Shown piece after piece: positions 18,813 through 27,783 of a stretch of 64,000 bases of DNA. How positions within the stretch are numbered: the first letter of the stretch is position 1; every line of letters starts with the position of its first letter. The stretch is from Laspinema palackyanum D2c (GTDB taxonomy: Bacteria; Cyanobacteriota; Cyanobacteriia; Cyanobacteriales; Laspinemataceae), in contig NZ_JAMXFD010000024.1 of assembly GCF_025370875.1 (NCBI RefSeq), forward strand, positions 1 to 64,000. The letters run 5' to 3'. A program made the position numbers and the translations under genes. Below the pieces are notes generated by a model. That model ran no database searches, had not been told where the DNA came from, and saw only the letters and a program-made list of their open reading frames with translations.

Positions 18813-18962
18813 ATGGCCCTTGAGGTTTTACAAAACCTTTACAAGGACCGGGGGACTTTTGTCAGTTCCTTTACAAAACTTTGTGTTAAGCCGTCTATGG
18901 TGGAAATAGGAACCATTTACAGGGGCAAGCGAATTGCGATCGCACCCCGATGAGGTAATATC

Positions 18963-19235
18963 ATGAGTCAAACTTCTCTCCCTGTTCTGCAACCCCTGCG
19001 CCAATGGCTCGATCAGATTGAAGTTCGCGATCCCAAGGTGGCGAAACAACTCTACAAGCTGATTCCAGCGCAATGCCCCTTTGCCCGGGACCTCAAATTT
19101 AGGGGACGCACCCTCCTCCACATTCCCCCCTTATGCAAACTCAATCCCTTCTACGATGAACTGATGGGACTGCGGTTTCGGGCGCTGTGTTATCTGGTTG
19201 ATGAATGTGGCATCGATATCCAAGCTTGTTCCTAA
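18963..19235 (+). CDS. Mo-dependent nitrogenase C-terminal-like small protein
   Basis: A 90-residue protein with the block CPFARDLKFRGRTLLHIPPL followed by CKLNPFYDELMGLRFRALCYL. This matches the family called Mo-dependent nitrogenase C-terminal domain, which is widespread as small stand-alone cyanobacterial proteins, including non-diazotrophs. Molecular role unknown. No nif gene is present in the window, so the family name should not be read as evidence of nitrogen fixation. The ATG is preceded by GAGG at 18952-18955. Confidence 0.8.
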   Translation: MSQTSLPVLQPLRQWLDQIEVRDPKVAKQLYKLIPAQCPFARDLKFRGRTLLHIPPLCKLNPFYDELMGLRFRALCYLVDECGIDIQACS

Positions 19236-19250
19236 ATCTCCTCAAAAAAC

Positions 19251-19310
19251 CGGAGCGATCGCCCATTGACACTCGACCCTACTGCCTAGCGCCAATAGGC
19301 GATCGCTCCG
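19251..19310. terminator. HIP1-containing inverted repeat between convergent genes
   Basis: CGGAGCGATCGCC (19251-19263) and GGCGATCGCTCCG (19298-19310) form 13-bp arms around a 34-base loop. It lies between two convergent genes, so it is a possible bidirectional terminator, though no long T run follows. Confidence 0.45.
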
Positions 19311-19323
19311 TTCACTTTTGAAA

Positions 19324-20037
19324 TTATTCAGCCGTTGCGAGTTCCGTGTTGTTACGATTGCGACGACGAGTCAAGGCATTAAACACCATTTGACCGATCG
19401 CCTTAATCAAACTCCCTTCGAGTTCCTTAAACATATTCATGTTCAACCCGAACGCATGATTCGCTTCATCCACAATGCGATCGGCATCCGCATCATCGAT
19501 CGGCAAATTGTTCATCGCTTCACGATACTGAGTTTTGAACGCCTTCTCATCGGTAATCTGCTCAAACTCATAGAAAGCGGTGCCATCGCCCTCTAAATTC
19601 ATCGCCCGTTGAGCAATTCCCTTGAGAATTTGACCCCCAGACAAATCGCCCAAATAACGGGTGTAGGAATGCGCCACCAACAGTTCCGGTGCCGTTTCCG
19701 ACACTTCCCGGATCCGCTGAATATAGGCTTGAGCGGCCTCAGAAGGAGCCACCTGCTCCCGCCAGTTGCTGCCATAGTAGAAAGCTAAATCTTGCTCTAA
19801 ACTCGCCTTGCGATTCAGTTCAGGAAAGTAAATCTGAGACAGAATCGGGTGATTGCGATGCTTTTCCATCTCCTCTTCCATCGCCGAATAGACGAAGTAG
19901 AGATTCCGCACCAGAGTCCGATAAGAGCTTTTCTCAACCGTTCCTTTTAAAAAGCACTTGACAAAACCCACATTTTCTGCCATGCTGTGAGACTTTTTCG
20001 TGCCTTCACGCAGCTTTGTTGCTAAATTGCTACTCAT
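19324..20037 (-). CDS. ho1: Heme oxygenase (biliverdin-producing)
   Basis: A 237-residue HO-1 family protein. His17 in KKSHSMAENVGF is the proximal heme ligand, and GDLSGGQ (130-136) is the distal helix. It cleaves heme to biliverdin IXalpha, CO and iron using ferredoxin; biliverdin feeds phycobilin synthesis for phycobilisomes and phytochromes. The length is typical of the cyanobacterial enzyme. It is monocistronic. The short upstream gap (20038-20196) shows no gene. Confidence 0.96.
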   Translation of the reverse strand: MSSNLATKLREGTKKSHSMAENVGFVKCFLKGTVEKSSYRTLVRNLYFVYSAMEEEMEKHRNHPILSQIYFPELNRKASLEQDLAFYYGSNWREQVAPSEAAQAYIQRIREVSETAPELLVAHSYTRYLGDLSGGQILKGIAQRAMNLEGDGTAFYEFEQITDEKAFKTQYREAMNNLPIDDADADRIVDEANHAFGLNMNMFKELEGSLIKAIGQMVFNALTRRRNRNNTELATAE

Positions 20038-20196
20038 TCGCTTCCTTAACTTTCCAACTTTAATAAAACAGCGGGCCTATCGCCTTCGCAAGAGGCCATA
20101 AAAAATAACCTCTAAAGGGTTACCTTAAACTGAATCGATGAGAATTTTCGTTAAGTTTTTTAAACTTTCCTGGGGGTCCCAGGGGGATTTCCCAGT

Positions 20197-20412
20197 TCAA
20201 GATGGGTCCTGGCGCGCTTCCCTACGCTCAATTTCCACCTTGAGTTGAGTTAACATAGTTTCCCCATCCATCCCTTCCCCGCGATCCAGAGATTCGATGC
20301 CTACTGTAATTTTTTCCTGCAACTCCGCTAATTTCTGATAGCGCTGTTCTCGGTCCTCCAGCAACCGTAATAACACTTGCCGGTAATCTCGCCAACTCTT
20401 CGCCCTTCTCAT
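20197..20412 (-). CDS. Small helical hypothetical protein, antitoxin-like
   Basis: A 71-residue charged, helical protein beginning MRRAKSWRDYRQVLLRLLED. Its C-terminal half (SLDRGEGMDGETMLTQLKV) resembles the D-GE linker and last helix of ParD-type antitoxins, but no RelE/ParE partner lies beside it. The start is only 21 bases from the divergent start of the next gene, leaving little promoter space. It could be a lone conserved hypothetical. Confidence 0.5.
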   Translation of the reverse strand: MRRAKSWRDYRQVLLRLLEDREQRYQKLAELQEKITVGIESLDRGEGMDGETMLTQLKVEIERREARQDPS

Positions 20413-20433
20413 GCTACAAGAATCCTCGGAATT

Positions 20434-20754
20434 ATGCCTTCAGGTAACATTTTAACTGCCATAGATGTCCTCAATCTACTGGTCAAAGGTATTGACCAAA
20501 CTACCTTAGAAATAGCTCTTACTGCTTCGGGTTGGACATCAACCTTAGCGCAAGGGGGTTCTAAAAGTGGTCAGGGAAACATCTGGACAAGTCCTGGACA
20601 TCAATGCAGCGTTAGAATTATGAGCAAACCGGATGGTTTCTGTTATGCCAGAGTTTACAATGGCCCGGGAGGGGGTGCACCCGGCGAGCAACCTTTGAAC
20701 GTATTCGGTAAACCGGGAACTAGAGGAGAAACCCATTTTCCCCTGCTTCCTTAA
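20434..20754 (+). CDS. Hypothetical protein, possible toxin-domain remnant
   Basis: A 106-residue protein. The C-terminal half (GNIWTSPGHQCSVRIMSKPD, later YNGPGGGAPGEQPLNVFGKP) has the Gly/Pro-rich look of C-terminal domains of polymorphic toxins. ATG 20434 is preferred; the frame is open to 20377 but that would overlap the divergent gene. No clear Shine-Dalgarno. The following gene starts 28 bases later and could encode its immunity partner. The toxin idea is inference; the family is not recognised. Confidence 0.5.
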   Translation: MPSGNILTAIDVLNLLVKGIDQTTLEIALTASGWTSTLAQGGSKSGQGNIWTSPGHQCSVRIMSKPDGFCYARVYNGPGGGAPGEQPLNVFGKPGTRGETHFPLLP

Positions 20755-20781
20755 TTCTATAATATTAATCTTCCAAAATTT

Positions 20782-21210
20782 ATGCAATTTGAAGAAGTTT
20801 GGCAACAATACGACTTTACGGAAGCTGAATTACTGTCAATGGGTTGGCAGTTTCCCTACGATTATGTCCTGAATCTGAACTACTACTGGGAACTCAATGG
20901 CAGGGGTGCTGGTTCGGAAGTGGCATCGGTTGACCAACCCCTAAAACTAATTCTCTGTTCTTGCATTCGCCTGGATGTACAAATTAACCCCAACCTAGAA
21001 ATAGAAACTCAACCTCCTCAAACGTTGGGTACGATTGTGGGATGGGGTCAAGTCACTCCCTCTCCTTGGTTAAAAACCCTCTCTCTTCCCGCTTCCGACT
21101 GGATTCATTTATTTTTTGAAATCGGCGGCAACAACAAAATTGAAGCGGTGATGCGATCGCTCTCCATTGAGCAGTTAACCCAACCCTCTCTAGCCACATT
21201 AGGTCGCTAA
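20782..21210 (+). CDS. Hypothetical protein, possible immunity partner
   Basis: A 142-residue soluble acidic protein with EEVWQQYDFTEAELLSMGW at the start and a beta-rich middle (LKLILCSCIRLDVQINPNLE). No signal peptide or membrane segment. It lies 28 bases downstream of a toxin-like small gene on the same strand. Small acidic size and position fit an immunity protein, but no family is recognised. Confidence 0.55.
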   Translation: MQFEEVWQQYDFTEAELLSMGWQFPYDYVLNLNYYWELNGRGAGSEVASVDQPLKLILCSCIRLDVQINPNLEIETQPPQTLGTIVGWGQVTPSPWLKTLSLPASDWIHLFFEIGGNNKIEAVMRSLSIEQLTQPSLATLGR

Positions 21211-21243
21211 CCCCCGCCTAATCATTGCTCTCCCTGTTCAACT

Positions 21244-21878
21244 ATGAACCCAACTTTACCCATAGAGGTGACTTTAAAAACCTTCAGACAACTGCAAACC
21301 CAATTTAATCTTCAGCGTAGTACCGATGACCAATTTTTCCACGAGTGGTTAAACCCGGACAATACCTTGACTGCCTCGGAGCACCAAATCCTTGATGGTA
21401 TTCAGCAAAAATACTTTTACCAACTCTCTGATGGTCAACTGGGAGAAGAAACGATTAAATTAATTGTGTTATCCCCCCTCCTGGATTTGGCGGGATTTTT
21501 TGAGCCTCCCTTTCGGTTTATCACGGAACCGACTGTGCAAATTACCGCTGAACGGGATGAGATAATTTATCGGGGTCGGATTGATGCGTTGGTGCTTTTG
21601 GAAAGGTTGTGGGTGGTGGTGATTGAATCTAAAGAAACCAGTTTTTCCTTAGAAATGGCTTTGCCGCAAACGTTAGCTTATATGATGGCTCATCCGAATC
21701 CCCAACGCCCGGTTTTTGGGATGGTGACGAATGGGGAAATTTTATTTTTGTGAAACTGCAATATCAAGAATTTCCCCAATATGAATTATCAAGTGTGTTT
21801 TCCCTGCTGCCTCGGCGGAATCAACTCTATGAGGTGTTAGAGATTCTCAAACGGTTGGGACAGATGGCGATCGCGTGA
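21244..21878 (+). pseudogene. PD-(D/E)XK-type restriction endonuclease-like protein, frameshifted
   Basis: Frame one (21244-21753, 169 residues) reads to VFGMVTNGEILFL and stops. It contains a nuclease-like core with GRIDALVLLERLWVVVIESK, fitting the D...E-x-K motif of PD-(D/E)XK nucleases annotated as type I restriction subunit R-like in cyanobacteria. The family's usual ending continues in another frame (VKLQYQEFPQYELS..., ending KRLGQMAIA) to TGA 21876-21878. One extra T in the T5 run near 21745-21750 would restore about 211 residues. It is either a real pseudogene or a homopolymer error. Confidence 0.7.
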
Positions 21879-21974
21879 ACTGTTGGTTTAATTGAGAAAT
21901 TGATTGACTCCCCCCAATTGTCAACCTCTATAAAACCCCTTTTTACAACGGGCTTAGGAATTAACAAAGTAGAC

Positions 21975-22322
21975 TTAATCCGGGCTATCCTGTGGAGGGT
22001 CAGTTTCCAAATCTAATACAAATGAGATAGCTGCCTTGAGTTGAAGCATGATGTCTTCTGGTAGTCTGCCCAATTTTCGCTCTAGCCTCACGGTGGGGAC
22101 AGACCCCAACCCTTGAACATTCGCTACAGAATCGCGATCAAGAAAGGGTAATTTGGGGAGTACCACCTCGTAGGGACTCCCGCGATTTTGAGTGGTTAGG
22201 GGAACATAGACCACCAATGCTCTAGGCGGATTTGGATCGGCACGAGAGACGATGATAACAGGTCGCATTTTTGCAGCTAATCCCAGATCGACCAGCCAGA
22301 TTTCACCGGGTTTCGGGTTCAT
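21975..22322 (-). CDS. MazF/PemK-type endoribonuclease toxin
   Basis: A 115-residue protein with the PemK/MazF fold signature: PGEIWLVDLG, KMRPVIIVSR, VVYVPLTTQNRGSPYEV and GLGSVPTVRLERKLGRL. Family members cut mRNA at short motifs and are neutralised by a small partner. The antitoxin gene overlaps the toxin start by 20 bases, giving the usual antitoxin-first order. The island context (neighbouring broken nuclease gene) suits a mobile or selfish module. Confidence 0.85.
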   Translation of the reverse strand: MNPKPGEIWLVDLGLAAKMRPVIIVSRADPNPPRALVVYVPLTTQNRGSPYEVVLPKLPFLDRDSVANVQGLGSVPTVRLERKLGRLPEDIMLQLKAAISFVLDLETDPPQDSPD

Positions 22323-22488
22323 CGATTAAATCTAATACCTCCTGTTCGACAAGGCGCGATCGCATGATATCCAGAAGGTTGCGATCGGCCATTTCTATAA
22401 TCTCAGAAATGCTTTGACGTACTGCTTCCGCCACATCGGGTTCCCATTGGGTTAATTTGGCATTGAGGGTCTCTATCAGTGCGTCCAT
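22303..22488 (-). CDS. Antitoxin of the MazF-type module
   Basis: A 61-residue acidic, helical protein (MDALIETLNAKLTQWEPDVA...) lying directly upstream of and overlapping the MazF-type toxin. Its C-terminal EQEVLDLIDEPETR is acidic, as expected for the part that wraps a toxin. No DNA-binding fold is recognised with certainty. The assignment rests mainly on size and overlap. Confidence 0.75.
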   Translation of the reverse strand: MDALIETLNAKLTQWEPDVAEAVRQSISEIIEMADRNLLDIMRSRLVEQEVLDLIDEPETR

Positions 22489-22747
22489 TGTTCCCTACCT
22501 TGGAATTATCGGATTGCTTTTTGTTCTATGTTAAACCAGTTTAGGCCAGATATTGTCCCGGCGATCGCCTCCCTAAGTTGTTGCCTGCCTAAATTAGGGA
22601 CTAAAAAATTCTGAACCTCTTAGAGAGGGAACATCAATGCTAACGGCCCCTTTTGTGGTTAAATCTTTACTACTGAGGTAGAGACGACGCGGGTCAGGTC
22701 TCTTTTCCTCGCCCTGCTGTTATTGCTGTTGATTGACTCTAACCCCC

Positions 22748-23629
22748 ATGCCAAATATTCGCCGCCGTCCTCCCAATCCTGCTGTAGGCGTCAAGTCGAT
22801 GCGCTATCAAATCCAGGTGCCTGATGCTGAACCTCGACATATTCTTGAAGAAATCGTTTGGCATAAAGAAATAGAAGTAGAAGCATGGCGCGATCGCCAG
22901 CCTTTGCTAGAGTTACAAAAACTCCTCCAGGCAGTCCCTGCACCGAAGGATTTTCTGGGGGCCCTGGTGTCAGCATCCAAACAACCGGCGGCGATCGCGG
23001 AAATTAAAAAAGCCTCTCCCAGCAAAGGGGTGATCCGCGAAGACTTCGACCCGGTGGCGATCGCCCAATCTTACCAAAAAGGTGGGGCCGCCTGTCTCTC
23101 CGTCCTCACCGATAGTAAATTCTTTCAAGGCAGTTTTGACTACCTCAAAGCGGTCCGCGAAATCGTGGATTTACCCTTACTTTGTAAAGACTTCATCATC
23201 TATCCCTATCAGATTTATCTAGCCCGGGTTAATGGAGCGGATGCGGTGTTGCTGATTGCCGCAATCCTTTCGGATAAAGACTTACAGTATTTTATTAAAA
23301 TTGCCAAAGCATTAGGAGTAACTCCCCTAATTGAAGTGCATACCTTAGAAGAACTGGACCGGGTATTAGCTTTGGATGGGGTAACTTTAATTGGCATTAA
23401 TAATCGCAACCTCGAAGATTTTACCGTCGATTTAGGTACAACCTGTCAACTGCTGGAACAACGGCGCGATCGCCTCGAAAATATCATCGTGGTCAGCGAA
23501 TCGGGACTCCAGACCCCCGATGACCTCAAGCGAGTGGTCGATGCCGGTGCTAAAGCGGTGTTGATTGGGGAAGCCTTTATGAAACAACCCGACCCAGGGG
23601 AAGCCCTCGCTGCTATTTTTCCCGAGTAA
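22748..23629 (+). CDS. trpC: Indole-3-glycerol-phosphate synthase
   Basis: A 293-residue (beta-alpha)8 barrel enzyme. Core motifs are [26 protein letters not shown] with the catalytic Lys, [47 protein letters not shown] and AVLIGEAFM. It converts carboxyphenylamino-deoxyribulose phosphate to indole-3-glycerol phosphate in tryptophan synthesis. The cyanobacterial N-terminus [10 protein letters not shown] supports ATG 22748 rather than TTG 22733. It is monocistronic; trp genes are usually scattered in cyanobacteria. Confidence 0.96.
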   Translation: MPNIRRRPPNPAVGVKSMRYQIQVPDAEPRHILEEIVWHKEIEVEAWRDRQPLLELQKLLQAVPAPKDFLGALVSASKQPAAIAEIKKASPSKGVIREDFDPVAIAQSYQKGGAACLSVLTDSKFFQGSFDYLKAVREIVDLPLLCKDFIIYPYQIYLARVNGADAVLLIAAILSDKDLQYFIKIAKALGVTPLIEVHTLEELDRVLALDGVTLIGINNRNLEDFTVDLGTTCQLLEQRRDRLENIIVVSESGLQTPDDLKRVVDAGAKAVLIGEAFMKQPDPGEALAAIFPE

Positions 23630-23664
23630 TTGCCCATCCGGGACTCAAGCGCCCCTACTACTAC

Positions 23665-23892
23665 GGCGGGGGTTAAAACCCCCGCCTAACAGCTAAAGTC
23701 GGTTGAAACCGACTGCTGGTCTTATGAGTTGATGTTTTTAGTCGGTTTTAACCGACGTAGTGGCGCTTCGCGAAGCGCCACTACAGGCCGCCAACGTTAT
23801 AAACCCCCGCCGTACTGCTCGTCTTAATGAGTTGATATTTTTAGTCGGTTTTAACCGACTTTAGCTATGAGGCGGGGGTTTTAACCCCCGCC
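23665..23892. repeat. Composite palindromic (MITE/REPIN-like) element, copy A
   Basis: The left arm 23665-23714 consists of GGCGGGGGTTAAAACCCC-type and AGTCGGTTGAAACCGACT palindromes. The right arm 23843-23892 is nearly its reverse complement, so the element has 50-bp inverted ends, each made of two palindromes. Inside lie another AGTCGGTTTTAACCGAC unit (23740-23756) and a perfect 26-bp palindrome with 13-bp arms TAGTGGCGCTTCG (23758-23783). No coding content is seen. Confidence 0.85.
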
Positions 23893-23972
23893 GTACCCCT
23901 ATACTAAAAAAATGCAATGTCTGATTCCCTCGGAATTGGATATCCATTTACGGGAGACCGCTGCGGCAATAT

Positions 23973-24236
23973 ATGGAACCCATTCCTCTTCCTTCCCCCA
24001 TTCACTACGAACTGCTTCTGCAACTCTTGGAACGGCAAACCCTCTATGCCGTAAATCAGAATCCATCCGCTAGGGAACAGGTGCAACAACTGATTGTGAC
24101 CCTCAGAAAAGCCCAAAGCCAACAGAAGCAGCTAGAGTCCAAGTTTCAGCGTGAAAATATCCCGGTAGAACACCGTTGGTCCCTTAACGAAGTGGCGGCT
24201 GCTAAGACCCCTGGAAATTCTGCCCCTCCTGAGTAA
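23973..24236 (+). CDS. Conserved cyanobacterial small protein, function unknown
   Basis: An 87-residue protein: MEPIPLPSPIHYELLLQLLE, a helical middle (VQQLIVTLRKAQSQQKQLES) and a polar tail. It looks like a cyanobacteria-restricted DUF family (possibly DUF5340, from memory). No catalytic motif, signal peptide or membrane helix is seen. It lies between a repeat element and the aminotransferase gene, from which 150 bases separate it. Confidence 0.65.
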   Translation: MEPIPLPSPIHYELLLQLLERQTLYAVNQNPSAREQVQQLIVTLRKAQSQQKQLESKFQRENIPVEHRWSLNEVAAAKTPGNSAPPE

Positions 24237-24390
24237 GCACCAAGCTCTTGCATCTAATCCCGTAACCCAGTAGAATCAAAGATTCGGGTGAAAGCGCATT
24301 CAGCAACAGCACTCGCCGGTACAGAGCCTTACGGGAGGCATCTATCGGAACTCCTCATACTTAAATTTAATTGCATTAGGACTAAATTTC

Positions 24391-25536
24391 ATGGACGACA
24401 AGCTGATGCTAATGATTCCGGGCCCTACTCCGGTGCCAGAACAAGCATTAAGAGCCTTGGCAAAACATCCCATAGGCCACCGGAGCAAAGAATTTGAGGC
24501 AGTCATCGCTGAGGTGACCGAAAATTTGAAATGGCTGCATCAAACTCAAAGCGATGTCTTGATGCTTACGGCGTCGGGGACTGGCGCGATGGAAGCGGGA
24601 ATCATTAACTTCCTGAGTCCAGGCGATCGCGTGATTGTGGGTAGTAATGGTAAATTTGGGGAACGTTGGGCTCAAGTTGCCAAAGCCTATAGCCTCACCG
24701 TAGACAACATCACTGCTGAATGGGGACAAGCGTTGGACCCCGAGCAATTCCGGCAAAAGTTGGAAGCAGATACCAACAAAGAAATTAAAGCTGTCATTGT
24801 CACCCACAGCGAAACTTCCACGGGGGTAGTCAATGACCTAGAAACCATCAATCGTCACGTTAAAGCTCATGGTCAGGCATTAATTATCGTTGATGCGGTC
24901 ACCAGTTTAGGGGCGATGAATGTGCCGATCGACGCTTGGGGACTGGATGTCGTGGCCTCTGGGTCACAAAAAGGCTTTATGATTCCCCCGGGACTAGGCT
25001 TTGTTGCCGTTAGCGCCAAAGCATGGGAAGCGTACAAAACGGCTAAACTGCCAAAATTTTATCTGGATTTGGGCAAATACAAGAAAGCTACGGATAAAAA
25101 TAGCAGTCCGTTTACGCCCCCAGTTAACCTGATTTTTGCGTTGCAAGCCACCCTGCGGATGATGAAGCAGGAAGGGTTAGAGAATATCTTCAAACGCCAT
25201 GAACGGCAAATGAAGGCTACTCGTGCAGCAGCAACGGCAATGGGGTTGAAACTCTATGCGCCGGATGATGCAGCAGCGCGATCGATTACTGCGGTTGCCA
25301 CTTCCGATGCGGAACAAATTCGGTCCATTGTTAAGAAACGGTTTGATATCGTGATGGCAGGAGGACAAGACCACCTCAAGGGTGAAATCTTCCGAATTGG
25401 GCATTTGGGATTTGTCAGCGATCGCGACATTCTAACCGCCATTGCTGCCTTAGAAGCCGCCTTGCAAGAACTCGGTAAGGCAACCCAAGTCGGTGCCGGT
25501 GTCGCCGCTGCCGCCAAAATTCTAGGGGAATCCTAA
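24391..25536 (+). CDS. Class V aminotransferase, alanine/serine-glyoxylate type
   Basis: A 381-residue PLP enzyme. Motifs are MIPGPTPVPEQAL, GHRSKEFE, LTASGTGAMEAGI, VTHSETSTGV, IIVDAVTSLGA and GSQKGFM with PLP-binding Lys194. It transfers an amino group to glyoxylate or acts as serine-pyruvate aminotransferase, fitting photorespiratory glycolate metabolism together with glcD in this window. Homologues have been labelled 'soluble hydrogenase small subunit' in older cyanobacterial annotation. It has its own leader and is followed by a repeat element. Confidence 0.92.
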   Translation: MDDKLMLMIPGPTPVPEQALRALAKHPIGHRSKEFEAVIAEVTENLKWLHQTQSDVLMLTASGTGAMEAGIINFLSPGDRVIVGSNGKFGERWAQVAKAYSLTVDNITAEWGQALDPEQFRQKLEADTNKEIKAVIVTHSETSTGVVNDLETINRHVKAHGQALIIVDAVTSLGAMNVPIDAWGLDVVASGSQKGFMIPPGLGFVAVSAKAWEAYKTAKLPKFYLDLGKYKKATDKNSSPFTPPVNLIFALQATLRMMKQEGLENIFKRHERQMKATRAAATAMGLKLYAPDDAAARSITAVATSDAEQIRSIVKKRFDIVMAGGQDHLKGEIFRIGHLGFVSDRDILTAIAALEAALQELGKATQVGAGVAAAAKILGES

Positions 25537-25567
25537 CCTAACCTCTCCTCGTTCTGAGGCAACAACC

Positions 25568-25795
25568 GGCGGGGGTTAAAACCCCCGCCTAATAGCTTAA
25601 GTCGGTTAAAACCGACTACAAACATTACCTCCTAAGACTTTCAGTCGGTTGAAACTAACATTTTGCCACCTTCCCAACTCCGGCGGGAGAGAACTCCCTA
25701 CAGTGGGTTAAAAACCAAATAAAAACCTCACCCCATAAGACTTTCAGTCGGTTTCAACCGACTTTAGCTGTTAGGCGGGGGTTTTAACCCCCGCC
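25568..25795. repeat. Composite palindromic (MITE/REPIN-like) element, copy B
   Basis: The left arm comprises the GGCGGGGG palindrome (25568-25589), TAATAGCTTA and AGTCGGTTAAAACCGACT (25600-25617). The right arm mirrors it: AGTCGGTTTCAACCGACT (25746-25763), TTAGCTGTTA and the GGCGGGGG palindrome (25774-25795). The core is about 130 bp with one eroded CAGTCGGTTGAAAC unit. It is almost the same length as copy A. Confidence 0.85.
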
Positions 25796-25808
25796 GGGTG
25801 AGGATAGC

Positions 25809-26309
25809 TTACCGACATCCGAGGGATTCCCGAGTATCCACCCCGGTTTTCGGATTGACGCCACTGGCATTTTTACAGAGTTTGTTGACTTGATCCCCAT
25901 CCAAAATGGCATCGGTGAAGTCTGCACCTGTAATCTTCATATTTTTGACATTCGCACCGAGAAACAGCGCCTCGACTAACACCGCATCGGTAAAATCGGC
26001 ATTGGTTAAATTGGTCCATTCCAGCATGGAATTGGTCAAATCCGCCCCATGAAAATTCGCATCTTTCATCATGGAGAGGCTGAAAATGGCCCCCTCTGCC
26101 TGAACATTCGAGAAATTGGTGAATTGCAAATCCGCATTAGAAAACTCTGCGGTCCTTAAAAACTGCCCGGAAAAGTCTTTCCCGGAAAGTTGGGCATTGC
26201 TATAGGACAACGGGGGTGGATAGTATTTATAGGCTTGCGCTAATGCCGGTGAGGGCATGAATAAGAGCAGGAGTGCTAACACAGTAGCCGCTAAATGTCG
26301 CCAGTTCAT
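25809..26309 (-). CDS. Exported pentapeptide-repeat protein
   Basis: A 166-residue protein. The signal peptide [20 protein letters not shown]... ends near SPALAQA. Roughly 16 pentapeptide repeats of A(D/N)LXX type follow ([31 protein letters not shown]), predicting a right-handed quadrilateral beta helix. A short tail with two cysteines (CKN, LGCR) ends the protein. Location is periplasm or thylakoid lumen; role unknown, as for most such cyanobacterial proteins. Confidence 0.85.
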   Translation of the reverse strand: MNWRHLAATVLALLLLFMPSPALAQAYKYYPPPLSYSNAQLSGKDFSGQFLRTAEFSNADLQFTNFSNVQAEGAIFSLSMMKDANFHGADLTNSMLEWTNLTNADFTDAVLVEALFLGANVKNMKITGADFTDAILDGDQVNKLCKNASGVNPKTGVDTRESLGCR

Positions 26310-26438
26310 AACGGAGTTTTTTAAGGTTCTTGATTACACTAACCCAACCAGGTCTATAGCTCAGGGTACTGCATTTGGGGGCTAATTGCCCAAATTTGTG
26401 GTTACAATTTAAGGTGAAGTCACCCTGGAGACAGACTT

Positions 26439-26792
26439 ATGATCGGTTTTATCATCACTTGGTTGGTTGCGGCCATTTCCCTGCTGATTACAGCCTATGT
26501 TGTCCCCGGTATCTATGTCGCTGGGTTTTCATCCGCTGCCCTTGCTGCCATTTTAATGGGATTGATTAATGCCATTGTCAAACCGATTCTGGTGCTTTTG
26601 ACGTTGCCTTTAACGATTTTGACTTTGGGGTTATTTTTGTTGGTGATTAATGGTATCACGCTGGCCCTGGTGGGATATCTGACCCCCGGGTTTGATGTGA
26701 ATGGCTTTTTACCGGCTATCATTGGAGCCATCGTGCTCTCGTTGGTATCGAGTGCGATCGGGCATTTGGTGAAAGAGGGAACGAATGCTTAA
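26439..26792 (+). CDS. Phage holin family 4-type small membrane protein
   Basis: A 117-residue protein that is almost entirely hydrophobic, with four predicted helices. The motif GLINAIVKPILVLLTLPLTI followed by LTLGLFLLVINGI is diagnostic of the superfamily IV holin-like proteins, widespread chromosomal membrane proteins not tied to phage. Function unknown. A terminator follows 36 bases after the stop. Confidence 0.85.
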   Translation: MIGFIITWLVAAISLLITAYVVPGIYVAGFSSAALAAILMGLINAIVKPILVLLTLPLTILTLGLFLLVINGITLALVGYLTPGFDVNGFLPAIIGAIVLSLVSSAIGHLVKEGTNA

Positions 26793-26827
26793 AAATCGAC
26801 CCCATTTAATTTAAAATTCGTTAAGAT

Positions 26828-26852
26828 AAGCCCGCATTAGCGGGCTTTGTTT
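26828..26852 (+). terminator. Rho-independent terminator
   Basis: AAGCCCGC-ATTA-GCGGGCTT is followed by TGTTTT. It separates the holin-like gene from mtnP, whose ATG is 26 bases further on. Confidence 0.8.
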
Positions 26853-26878
26853 TGAAACAATAGAGGAATTAGGATACA

Positions 26879-27751
26879 ATGGAACCCGTTAAAATCGGCA
26901 TTATTGGGGGAAGCGGACTCTATCAAATGGAGGCGCTGAAAGATATCGAAGAAGTGCCGATGAATACCCCCTTTGGTTCTCCTTCGGATGCGGCGATCGT
27001 TGGGAGTTTAGATGGCATTCGGGTGGCCTTTTTAGCCCGTCATGGTCGTCACCATAGTTTGATGCCTTCAGAAATTCCGTTTCGGGCTAATATTTATGCT
27101 TTGAAACAATTAGGGGTGGATTATATTATTTCGGCTTCAGCGGTGGGGTCTTTGAAAGAGGAGGTGAAACCGCTGGATATGGTGGTTCCGGATCAGTTTA
27201 TCGATCGCACTCAACATCGGATGTCTAGCTTTTTTGGTGAGGGAATTGTTGCTCATATTGCCTTTGGGGAACCTGTTTGCGATCGCCTCGCAGAAATCCT
27301 CGGAGATGCGGTGGCGAGTTTGAATTTACCGGAGGTTAATCTGCATCGCGGCGGCACTTATGTCTGTATGGAAGGTCCGGCTTTTTCTACGCAAGCTGAA
27401 TCTAATTTGTATCGCAGTTGGGGGGCGAGTATCATTGGCATGACAAATTTAACCGAGGCAAAGTTGGCCCGGGAAGCGGAAATTGCTTATGCAACTTTGG
27501 CCTTGGTTACGGATTATGACTGTTGGCATCCGATGCATGATAGTGTAACGGTAGAGATGATATTGGATCACCTCCATGCCAATGCGGATCATGCCCAAAA
27601 AGTGATTCAAGAAGTGGTCCGGCAGTTGGGTGAAAATCCACCGGAAAGTAAGGCACATTCGGCGTTAAAATATGCAATTTTAACCCCAATGGATCGAGTG
27701 CCGCCTCGGATTAAGGATAAATTAAAGGTGATTTTGCAGAAATATTTGTAA
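26879..27751 (+). CDS. mtnP: S-methyl-5'-thioadenosine phosphorylase
   Basis: A 290-residue PNP/UDP-phosphorylase family protein: [12 protein letters not shown] (phosphate site), [57 protein letters not shown] and VTDYDCWH. It phosphorolyses methylthioadenosine to adenine and methylthioribose 1-phosphate in methionine salvage. ATG 26879 is preceded by GAGGAATTAGGA. It is monocistronic, and the length is as in other MTAPs. Confidence 0.95.
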   Translation: MEPVKIGIIGGSGLYQMEALKDIEEVPMNTPFGSPSDAAIVGSLDGIRVAFLARHGRHHSLMPSEIPFRANIYALKQLGVDYIISASAVGSLKEEVKPLDMVVPDQFIDRTQHRMSSFFGEGIVAHIAFGEPVCDRLAEILGDAVASLNLPEVNLHRGGTYVCMEGPAFSTQAESNLYRSWGASIIGMTNLTEAKLAREAEIAYATLALVTDYDCWHPMHDSVTVEMILDHLHANADHAQKVIQEVVRQLGENPPESKAHSALKYAILTPMDRVPPRIKDKLKVILQKYL

Positions 27752-27783
27752 GGTTGATTGGGGTAGGGTTGGGACGGCTGACC

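Noticed and set aside
18963-19235. Evidence for nitrogen fixation from the Mo-nitrogenase C-terminal-like protein
   Set aside because: This small family occurs in non-fixing cyanobacteria and no nif gene is present.
26439-26792. Prophage, based on the holin-like protein
   Set aside because: Superfamily IV holin-like proteins are common chromosomal proteins; no other phage gene is nearby.
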